Below, piece after piece: positions 21,701-33,893 of a DNA stretch of 64,000 nt; position 1 is the stretch's first letter; every line of letters begins with the position of its first letter. The stretch is from Ficedula albicollis (lineage: Eukaryota > Chordata > Aves > Passeriformes > Muscicapidae). Where the stretch lies: contig NC_021677.1 in NCBI RefSeq assembly GCF_000247815.1, positions 10,772,803 through 10,836,802 on the forward strand, written 5' to 3'. A model generated the notes under the pieces. That model was not told the origin of the DNA, made no database searches, and worked only from the letters and a program-made list of their open reading frames with translations. The position numbers and the translations under genes are program-made.

Positions 21701-24700
21701 GTCCCTTTTTGAGAATAAACATGGAAAGTTGCACAGGGAAATGAGTACTTGGGAAACAAGCCCCCATAGCAGCCAACACCTGAAATAGTTACTGCTGAAT
21801 TAATACTAACATGGTACAAAATGCTTTCAAATTACGAGTATTATCCTGCATTTCTCTATAACATGCAAAGTCCAGGCCTTTATGAGCAGGCATTTACAGA
21901 TACAGCACATGCAAAATAAGGAAAGTATAAAGTAGATCCCAAAAGTCTTTGCCCTTTGCTTGTTACACAAGGTGGCATTGAAAGAGGAAAGGGGCAGAGA
22001 AGTGGAAAGGGCAGCAGCCAAGCAAATGGAGAAAATGGGAAATTGTTCTTTACTTACAGAATTTGTAAAATGCTGCCATACTGCTTGGAATTGCACAGGC
22101 TAGCAGAGACCCTGGGGGAAGGGAAGACTAAAAATCTCAAACCCAGGAAGGACAGAAATTATAACATCCCTGGGGTCAGTGCCTTTGAATTATGTTTCAG
22201 GAGCACGGCAACATTTTCTTCTGAAGGGAAAGACTTGGGATAGAAAAACATGGGATCTGCATTAATTTCATCATTTTAGTATATGTCATTTATATTGATA
22301 TTTTGTTGATACTCTGAAGGGGATTGCCATGAGATCCACAGGTGATTAATGATTAATTCTGGATGGATGGAATGGCAGGAAGGACATGGCAGAAGCCACC
22401 AGAGCTCTAAATGGGATTCTGCCAAAGGATGCTCCAAAAGATAACTGTGGGGCATATGGAGTTTGGGGGGGAGTGCTGGAAGTTTGGATTGATGGTGCAA
22501 CATTCCAGGAATTGTTGTCCTCTAGAAACTGCTAAAAGATGGAAGGCTTGTGAACAGTAACAGCTCAGTTTGCAGCAGTCTTTCTTCCAGTGTGGTATTT
22601 TGGGAATAGGATGTTGCTGTGCTTGAGGGCATGTTCTGCTCTGGGTGGTTTATTTCAGCCTGCACTGGGAGGACATTCACAGATGTCTCTTCTCCTACAG
22701 GATTCCTATATCTGGAATGAGAGATTCCCTGGTGATTTTTTTTTTTGTGTGCCGTTTAACATGTCACCTTCAGCCAGCTCCATAGGGAGCACTGAAGTGT
22801 GCGGGGTGAGATGAAATGCCACGACCCAAGTGGTGAACTCTGCCCTGAGAAGGGAAGCTTCTACATTTCATTCAAATAATTGTCCCAAGACCAGCTGCAG
22901 GACCCAGTGGAGTGTTTGGATGTGCTGCACTGGTCTCTCACAGCACATTTCCTGCAGAGTTTGTGGACAGTGCAGCCTGCTGGAGCTGATATCTGTCAAC
23001 TCTGAGGTAAACTCAGAGGTGCTTTCCCTTCCCTTTAAGTGGTAACACCTACAGCTTTGCCAAGTCCTAGCAAAAGCTGCTAAGATGCTATAGAAATAGA
23101 AACAAGCCAAAAGGTGGCTGCAGCTGTTGTTTACTGCATTACTGCACAGTTTGGTTCCATATGTGCCTCTGTGGAAAAGAATCAGCAAATAAAAATTAAA
23201 CAAACTGGAGAAGATAAGTGAAGCTAACCCACCTTCAGCATCTAATTTCTACATTACACCAGAGCCCTTCTGTATCCAATCCCAGCTTCCCAAAGGATTT
23301 GGTGTAGATCAGAAATACCTCTGAGCCTAATCATGTCAGTGGAATTCTTCCACGCTAAAATAAAATACCAAATCTGCACATATGCTGAACGTGTTGAAGC
23401 TGTGTGGAATAAAAGGCAGTTTGGACATTCTGTTAATGTGATGGAGAATATTTTGATGTTGTAATTTGCTCTAAAAGCATGTGTAAGTAATTGCTGCATG
23501 AGGCACTGAAGTCTGACTGACTCTTCACAGATGCAAACACTTCCATCCCCCAGCCAAGGAGTCTCAACTCATTCTGCAGTACAGTGTGCTAGAAAGCATT
23601 GAGAGATTTTCCTCTTGTCAAACTGTTTTTTGTGTTTTATCTGAAAAAAAAGTCAAGCTTCTGCTATGTCAGAAAATATTTTATTTCTTTAAATTCTGTT
23701 ATACTTATGAGCAACAAGAAATCTCCCGTGCTCATAAGAAGAGAAAAGATTCCTCTGTTCTGATCCAGGGAGTGTATATTGGCACACTTGGCATTTTGTG
23801 CCTTACACAAGTCATTGACATGTGTGTGACACACCAGTGGAGGCAGAATCTTTTTTACATGATGTTAAACAGCTCATGCTAGAAACCATGGTAAGATCTC
23901 ACGTGTGGCAAACTGGAGAATTAACCTGTAAGCTGCAGGTGAGTTCCATGTGGATGGCTGGTTTGGGAGCATGGAATGGGATGGAGCCTGCAGTCAGCCC
24001 TCTTTCTCTGTGCAGTAGGATGGATACATCATCCCAAAGCACTTTTTTAAGATCCCTCAGCTACTGTGCTTTTATGGCTGTAGCAGTAACTTCAGATCAG
24101 CCAAGCATCTTCCACGAGATGGATCTTCCCTTGCTTTGCTGCAGCACTTTTGGATTTAGCTGGCTCTCAGAAGGATCAATTGCTCTGCTCTTGAGTGATA
24201 CTGTGGCCAACTAGAGCATTTCTCTGTGATTACATGAACATAAACAGCATATATTGGACACTGCAGCACTTAGTTTGACTTATAACTAACTTCCTGGATA
24301 GCATTGTCAACGATAAAAATATTTGGAGCTCTCCATTTCCTTGGCACGTTGTTTGACAAGCCCATTTCTTTGCTGTCATAGGTAGCAAAATTCAGGAAAG
24401 CGTGCAGCTGAACAGCTGTCATATATGTGGGACCAGGAAAAGGGCTATTCTTAGTTCCTTTGGTTTTTACTGTTATTCCTGAAGTCTTTTTCAGGGGGTG
24501 AAATTATGGTCTGCTTAACTATTTGGCAAAGCTTGCCCTGAGCTCAGCAAAGCAGAGGTTCCATCCCTCATGAAGGTTATCGTATCTGTTAAATGGAGTT
24601 TGAGATCTGGTCACATGGAAACCAATATTTGCTGTTATTATTAAAGCTGCTTTTCTTTCAGCAGAGTACTTTGGAACCATCTTTCTGTCCTCTCTGGATT

Positions 24701-25599
24701 TACCATCATAATTTCCAAAATCCTGTGTTCCAGAAAAAGAACAAAAATAATACATGTTAATAACCATGGGATGCTGGGAAGTTTCAGATGGGTTTGGAAA
24801 TGACACCATAAATTGTTTTTAATTCTGTGGATTTATGATTTCACAAAAGAAATTATGAGATTGTGTTTGTTACAAGCAGTAATCAAGATGAATATATGAT
24901 GCAGGAATTTTTTTATTGCAGAGTCAGCTGGTTGGACTGTAGCTCTTCAGCAATGCAGCAAATGTAGAAACTGGTCAGTGCTTCCTATGCACTGGGATCT
25001 GGTTATCTGCAAAATAATGGAGAACTTCCATGTCACAGCATTCAGCAGTCTGAGAGCACAGCCCAAGCAGAGATCTCCCTTGGGCTGGTTGTGCTTGCTG
25101 GGCTAAATGGGACTCAGTCCTTCAACATTCTCCTTTACATAGCTCAAAATGAACTGGTGTAGAGCCGTAATTTATAATTGGCCACAGAATTTTACCCAGC
25201 TATCTCTGGAATTATTTATAAGTAAAACACAAATTCTAGCTGCCAGGTATGGTATGAGGTGTATGAGATTCATTACTTTGTGTGAGGAGCAATTGCCCCT
25301 GGGTCAGCAGAGCCCTGAAACTGCCTGCAGACCTCAAATTCTTCCTTTCTTCCTTTCTTCTGCAGGGATCTACCTGGAGAAGAAGCTCAGAGACATTTCC
25401 TCGTGTCATGATTCAGTGCTGGGCTAAACTTGATGGATCCCTCCATCAAGCCAACGAATTCTTTAAAAGCCCAGGAAAATGCAGATCTGTTATTCTGGTT
25501 CAAACCAAAGTTCAGTGAAGTCCCCTCATGTAACCCACAGTGTTTTGTGGCAGAGAAAATCAGCATTACGGGTGTTTAGTGGAGCTGGTTGCTGTTTGT
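18776..25599. other. Intergenic, no gene seen
   Basis: Unique-looking sequence. A minus-strand open frame of 157 codons at 20048-20521 lies in a locally GC-richer patch. It shows no recognisable domain, signal or splice partner, so I do not call it a gene. A short inverted repeat lies at 19740-19767. No transposon family is recognised by eye. Confidence 0.55.
19740..19767. repeat. Perfect inverted repeat, 11-bp stem, 6-nt loop
   Basis: TGAGATAAGGA and TCCTTATCTCA flank CAGCTT. Each arm contains GATAAG, the GATA-factor core, in opposite orientation. It could be a hairpin or a pair of GATA sites. Confidence 0.6.
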
Positions 25600-25867
25600 T
25601 CAGGCCCTGTTCCAGCTTGGCTGCTCTCTTGGTTTGAAAGACAGGTGTCTGCTAAGGAAGGCAGGAGCCTCTCTTGAAATGGAGAATGTAAACTCCCTCC
25701 CTTCAAATTATTATAATTTTGAAATTGAGGGGCTGTCGGGCAAAGACAGGGGAATAGGAATAACCGTTCTTTACTAGGAAAATTGAAATAAAAATACAGT
25801 AATTTAAAAAAAAAAACAAACAAAAAAAAACCAAAAAAAAAACAAACCAAAACAAAAAAAAAACACA
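25600..25867. mobile_element. Probable LTR (ERVL-like) fragment with A-rich tail
   Basis: A block from about 25600 to 25800 includes TTGAAATTGAGGGGCTGTC and GGAATAACCGTTCTTTACTA. It resembles from memory the 3' part of passerine endogenous-retrovirus LTRs, and it runs into an A/C-rich low-complexity tract (25806-25867). No coding region of a provirus is visible. The boundaries and family are uncertain. Confidence 0.4.
25806..25867. repeat. A-rich (AAAC)n-like low-complexity tract
   Basis: About 60 bases of A interrupted only by single or paired C. It directly follows the LTR-like block, so it may be part of that insertion. Confidence 0.85.
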
Positions 25868-27114
25868 ATGAGTTCAGTGAGGCAAGCACCTCAATTTTCC
25901 CAGGAAGGAGCAAAAGTTAGAAGGGTGGAAAGATATTTATAAGGGAAGGACAGAAAACTGTACCAGCATGTTCCCTTCAGTGCATATTCTCTAGTGCAAA
26001 GGGTTTGCTGACAAATTAGTTTCCAGCATTCCAGCCATGAAAGTAAATTGTGCATTGTGATTTAAATGAGGTCCCATAACTTTGCAAGCCACAAAAGCAC
26101 ATTTGTCCAGAGACGAGCAGGCAGAGGCCAGGCAGTTCTGACACGGCAGGCACATCCAGCTGTGTCAGCTTGCCAACCTGGATGAATCAAGCAACCAAGT
26201 CCTGAGCAACCTACTGAGTTCAGTACTACCTCCTGTAGAAGGTGCAGTTTTCCTCTGAAGGTCCGGGGATGATGTGGAAAGGTCCAGCTTTCCTCTGGAA
26301 TCCAGTGGAAAAAGGCTGCTTTGATGTTCCAAACTCTCAGTTTTTATCTGGGTAGGAAAGGCCTGGCTCCTCCCCGTGGCTGGAGCATCTCCCAGTGGGA
26401 TGATGTAATTTTATCAGTCACACAGTGGGACTGGATGGGCCAGCAGCAGATGATATCTTCCTGGGGGAGGATGGGTTGTGGAAGGGATAAAGATGATTGC
26501 CCCAGCTGGTTTAACAGCTGGCCCATTAGCAGAGAATATCTCCCACAGAGATAAGGGTCACTGCCCCACCTGGTTTCAGCAGCTGGTGACAGAATACAGA
26601 CTTTTGGTCACACCCTGCTTTGCAGCCCAAGCCAGCTGCCAGCACAATTTGCCAGTGATGTCTTTACTGCAGGAGAAGGACATGCAATTCTTCCAAACTC
26701 GGTGTTGCCAGTATTTCTCTGCCTCAGAGCCTTCAGATGGACGTTCTTCATATGCTTTGCATTGAAAAATTATTTGCATTGTGTTTCATATTGTTTGCAA
26801 TGCACATCCTGCATTGCTCTCTATCTAGATGTGCCTTTGTATTGGTCAGTGCCAGGGTTCCAGTCAAGTTTTCTGGACTATTGTTACAGTGTGTCACAGA
26901 TAAAATTGCTTTGTCAAGCCACCACAAAAATGCTTCTGTGTCTTTGGCATGTGCTCAGCATGCTGTAACCATTTATTTAATTTACTTTTTTTTTCCTTTT
27001 TCCCTCTATCCACTGTTAGAATGTAGAAACAGTGGCACATCTTCCTTTTAACTCTGGTTTTGGTAAAGTTATGAGCATTCCTTCTGAAGGGTCTGTGGCT
27101 CTGTTCATTGGAAA
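25868..27114. other. Intergenic, no gene seen
   Basis: No supported coding or RNA feature. Several overlapping open frames in both strands around 26320-26970 lack domains. Confidence 0.55.
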
Positions 27115-27475
27115 GTGTCCTAGAATGGGTTGGGAGGCACCTTAAAGATCATCCAGTTCCGCAGACAGGGACACCTCCACTATCCCAGGCTGCTCAGAGC
27201 CCCCCCCAGCCTGGCCTTGGACACTCCCAGGGATGGGGCAGCCACAGCTGCTCTGGGCAGCCTGTGCCAGTGCCTCAGCACCCTCACAGGGAAGAATTTC
27301 TTCCTAATATCTAATTTAACCCTGCCCTCCTCCAGTTTGAAGCCATTCCCCTTGTTCTGTCACTACTGCACTTGAAGAAGTCCCTTTCCAGCTCTCTTGC
27401 TGCCCCTTTGGCACTGGAAGCTGCTCTAAGTCTCCCCAAGAGAGACCCAAGGCTGAATAACCCCACCTCTCAGGT
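27115..27475 (-). mobile_element. CR1 LINE, 5'-truncated 3' end, minus strand
   Basis: CR1 is the dominant non-LTR retrotransposon of birds. Read on the minus strand, the element ends with GGATGATCTTTAAGGTGCC followed by CCAACCCATTCTA, the CR1 terminal signature. On the + strand the characteristic antisense words appear in order: ATCATCCAGTTCC, GGGCAGCC..CCAGTGCCTCA, GAAGAATTTCTTCCTAATAT, AGCCATTCCCCTTGT and CTGAATAACCCCA. Only about 360 bp of the 3' UTR and tail are present, with no reverse transcriptase. Open frames over it are not genes. Confidence 0.92.
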
Positions 27476-29200
27476 TTGATATTTTTCATTTTTCCAAAGA
27501 CACAAATTCAGAGACATCATGAGGTCAACTTCATGATTTAAAACCAAACTAAACCAAGGCATGGACATTTAGCAAAATGATAGTGTTATCTTCTATAAAG
27601 GATTTGCTCAAGCCTACACAACCTTGAGCTGAATGTGAATTATTTGTGGTTTTAACCCATGGAGAATGGAACCAGCTCTGGAAGTGCTGAGTGAAACCAT
27701 TGCTTCATAGTGGGACAAATGGAAGATCTTGTGGATTGAGAAGCAGAAACAGCAGAGAACTGTGCTTTATCTTTTTTTTTCTGTCCTCTTTATCTGCTTT
27801 TTATCTTAGCAGTCAATTATCTCAGGAACCAACCGCATCTGTGTCCCACCATGAGATTTGAGGAAGCTGGAGCAGTGCAGAGCATTCTGTGAGGAACAGG
27901 ACATGAGCAGCTCATGGATACAGACAACTCTCAGCAGGGAGCATCCCACGCCTGCTGCTCAGCAATACGGACAAATATTCTGTTCTTCTGCCTTTTCCAT
28001 AACAAAATACTGTTGTCCATAATACCAGAGAGCATTTGCAGTCTCTAAAGTCCTACAAAATTATGCACCAGGGTCAGGCTTTCACTCTTGCAATGTGATA
28101 GTTTACTCCTACATTTTTTTCGTAGTTATCCAGATGTTCTACTTATTCTGATTATCCTGAGTTTCTCATCTTGTTGTCATTATCTGGGGAAGTTCTTGGC
28201 TTGACTAAAGCAAAAATTTACACTCTGTTGTTTTTCTGGGTGGGCATTTCCAAAGTTTTGGCATATCTCAGAGTTATGTATGTCTCCTTGTTCTAGATCT
28301 TCCAGCCCTTTGTGTAGTAAGACCAAGAGGACAATCAGTGTAGTGTATTTCTTCACTCTGTGCACAGTTATCTTTTTGCATGCTGTAGTTTAAAATGCAG
28401 AGGAGGTCACCTAATGTACAGTGAAGGTGGCTGCCACCTTGGGGTTGTGACTCTTTTTCTTCTTGGGACTTCTTTTCCCTTCTTAAAGCAGAACAACTTA
28501 AGGACTGCAAATATGACCTTATAGGATCTGAGTGCTTGGATGAGAGGGATTTGGGAGTAATTTTTGCTTGTTTTCATTGATGTGGAGGGTTTTTTGTCTT
28601 TAGGAATCTTATTAGAGAGATACTCTTGACCTAAAAATTCCCCTTGCTGTTAATAATACCTCTGCTGTAATAATATCTCTGCTATAGAGCATTTATGGCA
28701 GTGCTGCAATGTTTGCTTTGCAACCAAACTCCTGCTCTTTGGAAGATGGACATTCTATTTAAATACTGCTGGAAGTTTTTGTTTTACTACACTGTCCCTG
28801 GGTGTAACAAACACTGTTTAGATGGGAAGTTAAAAGGAAAAGGTTTGAGAGGTTAATTTCATGAATGTCTTCCTAAATGAATCCTAGGACTACAGGGTAT
28901 GTTTCTTAATGCTTTCAAGAGAATTCCTAGAAATTACTTTGGATTGTTAGACAACGTCCTTCAGAAACTTTTGCAAAATATTCAAATACAATATAACTTC
29001 CTACTAGTGACTGAAATTCAATGCATGCTGTTCAGTAGAAACAACTAATCCTAAATTCTACCTTTGTAATTCCTAAAAAAAAATAGGTTTTCTGAAGACT
29101 CAAACCAATTCCTATTTAACTTGCTTCTCAAGTTTCCCAGATGCCTTATTCCAGATGACAATTATTTGCTTTTTTGCCAAACCCTGAGGTATCTGTAAGA
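27476..29200. other. Intergenic, no gene seen
   Basis: AT-rich unique-looking sequence between the CR1 fragment and the second large duplication. Nothing is recognised. Confidence 0.6.
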
Positions 29201-32129
29201 CTGGATTCCAAAAAGTCAATGCTATTGTAGAGTGTGCATTGAATTTGGGCAGGGAGGAGGGAGGGAAAGACGGACTACATGAACCTAGTTTGTTTTTGAA
29301 GGACTTCACACACTCACATAGCCTTTGGTAGTAAATTGAGTTTAGCTCTCACTGATAATATTAAATAATGCTGATCTAACCTTGTCTAGACCTGTGAGGG
29401 TTTTGTTCCTCCCCACCCCCAAAGGTAATGTATTGTTACACTGGGTATGGATATTTATGCTTCAGCAGTGCCTTGTGATATCTTCCACAGTGAAGTTTAT
29501 TCAGGAGCAGACCATCTGAACCTAATTCAGTTTCTTGTTTTCAATTTGCTTGGGAGCTATTATTCTAAACTCTTCAATGTAGAAATAGTCATTGGCTTTT
29601 GCAGTGTTCTAACCTTGTCCTCTCTTTGCCTCTTTCAGGAACCTCATTTGATGAACTGTGTTTCTTGCTGGGATATGTGATTATCTGTAGCTCCCTCCTG
29701 CTCCACTGGTTATCCAAACCAACTCCCTTAATGTTCATGACAGAAACAACCTTCTTTCAAAGCTCCACCTGCAGCCCAGCTTCCCCTCAGTTCCCTGGGC
29801 AGCTGGCATCCACTCTGCTCAAAAGCAGGAGGGACAGGAGCACAGCCATGCTCCACTTCCTTCCCACTGTTTCTGGGACTCGATGACTCTCGTGTGTCCC
29901 CTCCAGCTCAGCATATTCTGCGTGAGGCAGCCTTTAAATTTCAATCACCCTGCATATATTCCTATTTTCACTTAGCTCTGTATGGCTCCTTCCTCTGATG
30001 GTCAGCCAGAGCAAGCAAAACCATAAGATCTCCCAGCAGAGTTCTCCAGAGTAACCCAGGGTGTTGCAAAGCTGCTCCTGCACAGTATTTTGGTGACTGC
30101 TATCAAACCCAACTTCAGCTGGGCCTCCACAAGTGTTACTTTTTCTTGAAGGCTGCAAAGCAGTAAAAAAGGATGTCATATTAATCCCACTGGTACAGGA
30201 CTACCTGGGCATGTGGAAAGTCTCCAGGCAGTGTTTGGGCTGGTTTTGGTCTCCTGAGCCTTTTGTGCTCCTGCCCTCATTTGTCCTCCTCTTGTGCCTT
30301 GATGTCTGAACAGAGCTGGTCCCAGTGGATGTAATACCTTCCCAAAAACTTACCCAATGCAGCCTGGTGGTTCTCAAGAACATTTTGTGCTACAATCTGA
30401 AATGCATCTGCAGCACAAAGTTTGCTTCTAGTTTTATTCTGATACCCTTTTTTTCTAAACCTCACATATCTTGTGGTTTATTGAGCATAAATGCCTTGGC
30501 CATATCAGCACAGGGAAGTGCTGTTCTGATTTATTTACACTTTGATAATGAGTTTGGAATTGTTTTTAGCTCTCTGTGGGGCCCTAATTGTAAGAATAGA
30601 TGAAAATGCAAATGTTCTCATTCAAAACAGCTGGATTCCAAAATGTCAATGCTATTGTAGAGTGTACATTGAATTTGGGCAGGGAGGAGGGAGGGAAAAC
30701 TGGATTCCAAAAAGTCAATGCTATTGTAGAGTGTGCATTGAATTTGGGCAGGGAGGAGGGAGGGAAAGACGGACTACATGAACCTAGTTTGTTTTTGAAG
30801 GACTTCACACACTCACATAGCCTTTGGTAGTAAATTGAGTTTAGCTCTCACTGATAATATTAAATAATGCTGATCTAACCTTGTCTAGACCTGTGAGGGT
30901 TTTGTTCCTCCCCACCCCCAAAGGTAATGTATTGTTACACTGGGTATGGATATTTATGCTTCAGCAGTGCCTTGTGATATCTTCCACAGTGAAGTTTATT
31001 CAGGAGCAGACCATCTGAACCTAATTCAGTTTCTTGTTTTCAATTTGCTTGGGAGCTATTATTCTAAACTCTTCAATGTAGAAATAGTCATTGGCTTTTG
31101 CAGTGTTCTAACCTTGTCCTCTCTTTGCCTCTTTCAGGAACCTCATTTGATGAACTGTGTTTCTTGCTGGGATATGTGATTATCTGTAGCTCCCTCCTGC
31201 TCCACTGGTTATCCAAACCAACTCCCTTAATGTTCATGACAGAAACAACCTTCTTTCAAAGCTCCACCTGCAGCCCAGCTTCCCCTCAGTTCCCTGGGCA
31301 GCTGGCATCCACTCTGCTCAAAAGCAGGAGGGACAGGAGCACAGCCATGCTCCACTTCCTTCCCACTGTTTCTGGGACTCGATGACTCTCGTGTGTCCCT
31401 TCCAGCTCAGCATATTCTGCGTGAGGCAGCCTTTAAATTTCAATCACCCTGCATATATTCCTATTTTCACTTAGCTCTGTATGGCTCCTTCCTCTGATGG
31501 TCAGCCAGAGCAAGCAAAACCATAAGATCTCCCAGCAGAGTTCTCCAGAGTAACCCAGGGTGTGACAAAGCTGCTCCTGCACAGTATTTTGGTGACTGCT
31601 ATCAAACCCAACTTCAGCTGGGCCTCCACAAGTGTTACTTTTTCTTGAAGGCTGCAAAGCAGTAAAAAAGGATGTCATATTAATCCCACTGGTACAGGAC
31701 TACCTGGGCATGTGGAAAGTCTCCAGGCAGTGTTTGGGCTGGTTTTGGTCTCCTGAGCCTTTTGTGCTCCTGCCCTCATTTGTCCTCCTCTTGTGCCTTG
31801 ACGTCTGAACAGAGCTGGTCCCAGTGGATGTAATACCTTCCCAAAAACTTACCCAATGCAGCCTGGTGGTTCTCAAGAACATTTTGTGCTACAATCTGAA
31901 ATGCATCTGCAGCACAAAGTTTGCTTCTAGTTTTATTCTGATACCCTTTTTTTCTAAACCTCACATATCTTGTGGTTTATTGAGCATAAATGCCTTGGCC
32001 ATATCAGCACAGGGAAGTGCTGCTCTGATTTATTTACACTTTGATAATGAGTTTGGAATTGTTTTTAGCTCTCTGTGGGGCCCTAATTGTAAGAATAGAT
32101 GAAAATGCAAATGTTCTCATTCAAAACAG
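29201..32129. repeat. Tandem duplication, period 1,499 bp
   Basis: Copy 1 is 29201-30630 and copy 2 is 30700-32129 (1,430 bp each). Between them, at 30631-30699, is an extra 69-bp copy of the unit's own start. The long copies differ at only a few positions, for example CCCCTCCAGC/CCCTTCCAGC, GTGTTGCAA/GTGTGACAA, TTGATGTC/TTGACGTC and GCTGTTCTG/GCTGCTCTG. The layout is the same as the duplication at 16550-18775. No gene is supported inside it. Confidence 0.95.
30631..30699. repeat. Extra 69-bp partial unit at the duplication junction
   Basis: It matches 29201-29269 and 30700-30768, which are identical to each other. This one differs at two internal sites (CAAAATGTC against CAAAAAGTC, GTGTACATT against GTGTGCATT) and at its last base. 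Its length is a multiple of three, so it makes an in-frame 23-residue repeat in a chance open frame. Confidence 0.9.
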
Positions 32130-32466
32130 CAGTAAATATGTTTTTAACTTGCTAACTCAAATGGAACTTAATTAGGGTAGACATGTATTTACTGCTGTCC
32201 TGGACTGAGGTCAGTGAGACCTGGCACTGTCAAGTTTAGTTTTTGATTTGGTTGCTACAAAATGATTTATATAAGTGAAAGAAAAACTTGTTTTTGTCTG
32301 GAGTCCTAGGCCTCTCAATGCTCTGTGATCAGTATCTTGGGAGCATGGTTTTCAGTACATCCTGCAGGACTTGGTTATAAATCTCTGTCCTTGTCCACTT
32401 CTTCAAGCTACCCCAATAGTTCTGCTTGTGCACACCTCCTCTGTTCCAGAGAGGTTACAACGGCTC

Positions 32467-32497
<31 letters not shown>
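32467..32497. repeat. (ATTG)n microsatellite
   Basis: About seven and a half perfect ATTG/TGAT units. Confidence 0.95.
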
Positions 32498-33844
32498 CAG
32501 TCAAGTGAACACTACAAATGCGCCCCAGGTGCATCCAAGATTTTTCAAAGTTCAGGAATACTCCTGAACAATCCAGGGCTTCATGGGGGAGAACCTGTGA
32601 AGCTCAAGTTCTGACCCAGATGCTTGGGAAGAGCAGAGAGCAGTTGAGAGCCCTGTAATAAATCCTGGGGACAGAGAGATTCCCAGCTGGAGCTGTGTGG
32701 AGCTCTCTGGTAAAGGCTGTGGCTGCTCACCAGGCTGCTCCAGTATGCAGGAATCCCATCCTGATCCATGAAACAGAGCATTTGCTTCCAGGGAAGGAAG
32801 CCTGAGAGGGGAAAGCAGAGCCTGGCTGTGCCCTGGGTGAGGGAGCTGATCTTGTTAGGCTGTGGTTTGTCCAGAGGAGCTCCAACCTTGTTCTCCCAGG
32901 GTGGCATTTCCCTCATTTATTTGTTCTTTGTTTAGCCCCGCATTTTCATGTGCTGGCTGCAGGTCAGACCCTGCTCAGCCAGCAGCTGCACTGGCCAACT
33001 CAGAGTCACTGAGCCTAACTCAAATGTCAGCTGCTCTGTTCATCCCTAGGCTTCCCAGGATTTCCAGAGGTAAATCTGGAGAACACATCTAACCCTGCTG
33101 AAGTGTTCTCCAGCCTTTCTGACGTGAAGGATTGTGTGGTGGCCACTGAGATTTGTGCAGCAGTGCAGCCCCCAGGACACAGACCAGTGATTAGGAGCTG
33201 TGTGATTTGGGGGGAAAGAGGAGAGCTTGTTTGCTATTTCTGGGTTAAGGAAGGAAGGCAGTTAAAGTTTGTATTAATGAACTGACTAGAGGAAACAGAC
33301 CCAAATCCAAAAATCCTGCCAAATATTAACTTTTTGTTGACGGTAGAATTTGTCCAGTTTATACACCTGCTATAGAAGTGCTTTTTATCAGAAGCTGGCT
33401 CATTTCCAGAAATGAATATAAACCTCTGGCCAGTAATAGACAGAATAACAGAGAAACAAAAACAAAATCACAAGCAAGCCTGTCTGTAATGATTTATTCA
33501 TGTTTTCACCCACATGGAAAGCAAATGTTTTGATTAATTTGCTGGAAGTTTATTTCTCTTGTTTTCCTTAACATTTTTCTTTATTATTGGATTTGCATCT
33601 TAATACAAATAGTCTGCCATATATTTAGATACATTGTTTAGTTTATGACTGTGAAATTGGAAAGAAAGATGAAATTGAAGATAGCTACAGAGATACAATA
33701 AATTAAAGTTTATCAAATTTGTTTTCAGATCCCTGCTGCCTCTTAACTCTGAAACACAGCAAACCAAAATCTCATGATAATATTTGCTTCCTTGTTGTAG
33801 AGATGGAGGTGCTGATCGAAAGGCTGATGATGGCTGAGTAAATT

Positions 33845-33845
<1 letters not shown>

Positions 33846-33875
<30 letters not shown>

Positions 33876-33893
33876 AAAGAGAGAAAGAGAGAA
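33846..33893. repeat. (TAAA)n microsatellite followed by GA-rich tract
   Basis: About eight TAAA units, then GAGAGAAAGAGAGAAG. Confidence 0.95.

Noticed and set aside
27108..27375. Two overlapping + strand open frames
   Set aside because: They lie on the antisense strand of a CR1 3' end, which is non-coding.
29934..30465. Minus-strand open frames in the 1.5-kb duplication resembling a processed pseudogene
   Set aside because: Consecutive frames cannot be joined into a known protein, there is no poly(A) tail or target-site duplication, and both copies have the same breaks.
30600..30830. Open frame with an internal 23-residue repeat
   Set aside because: The repeat is the 69-bp module at the duplication junction, whose length happens to be divisible by three. 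It is not a repeat protein.
32467..33893. Evenly spaced short repeats considered as a CRISPR-like array
   Set aside because: These are simple microsatellites without unique spacers, in a vertebrate genome.
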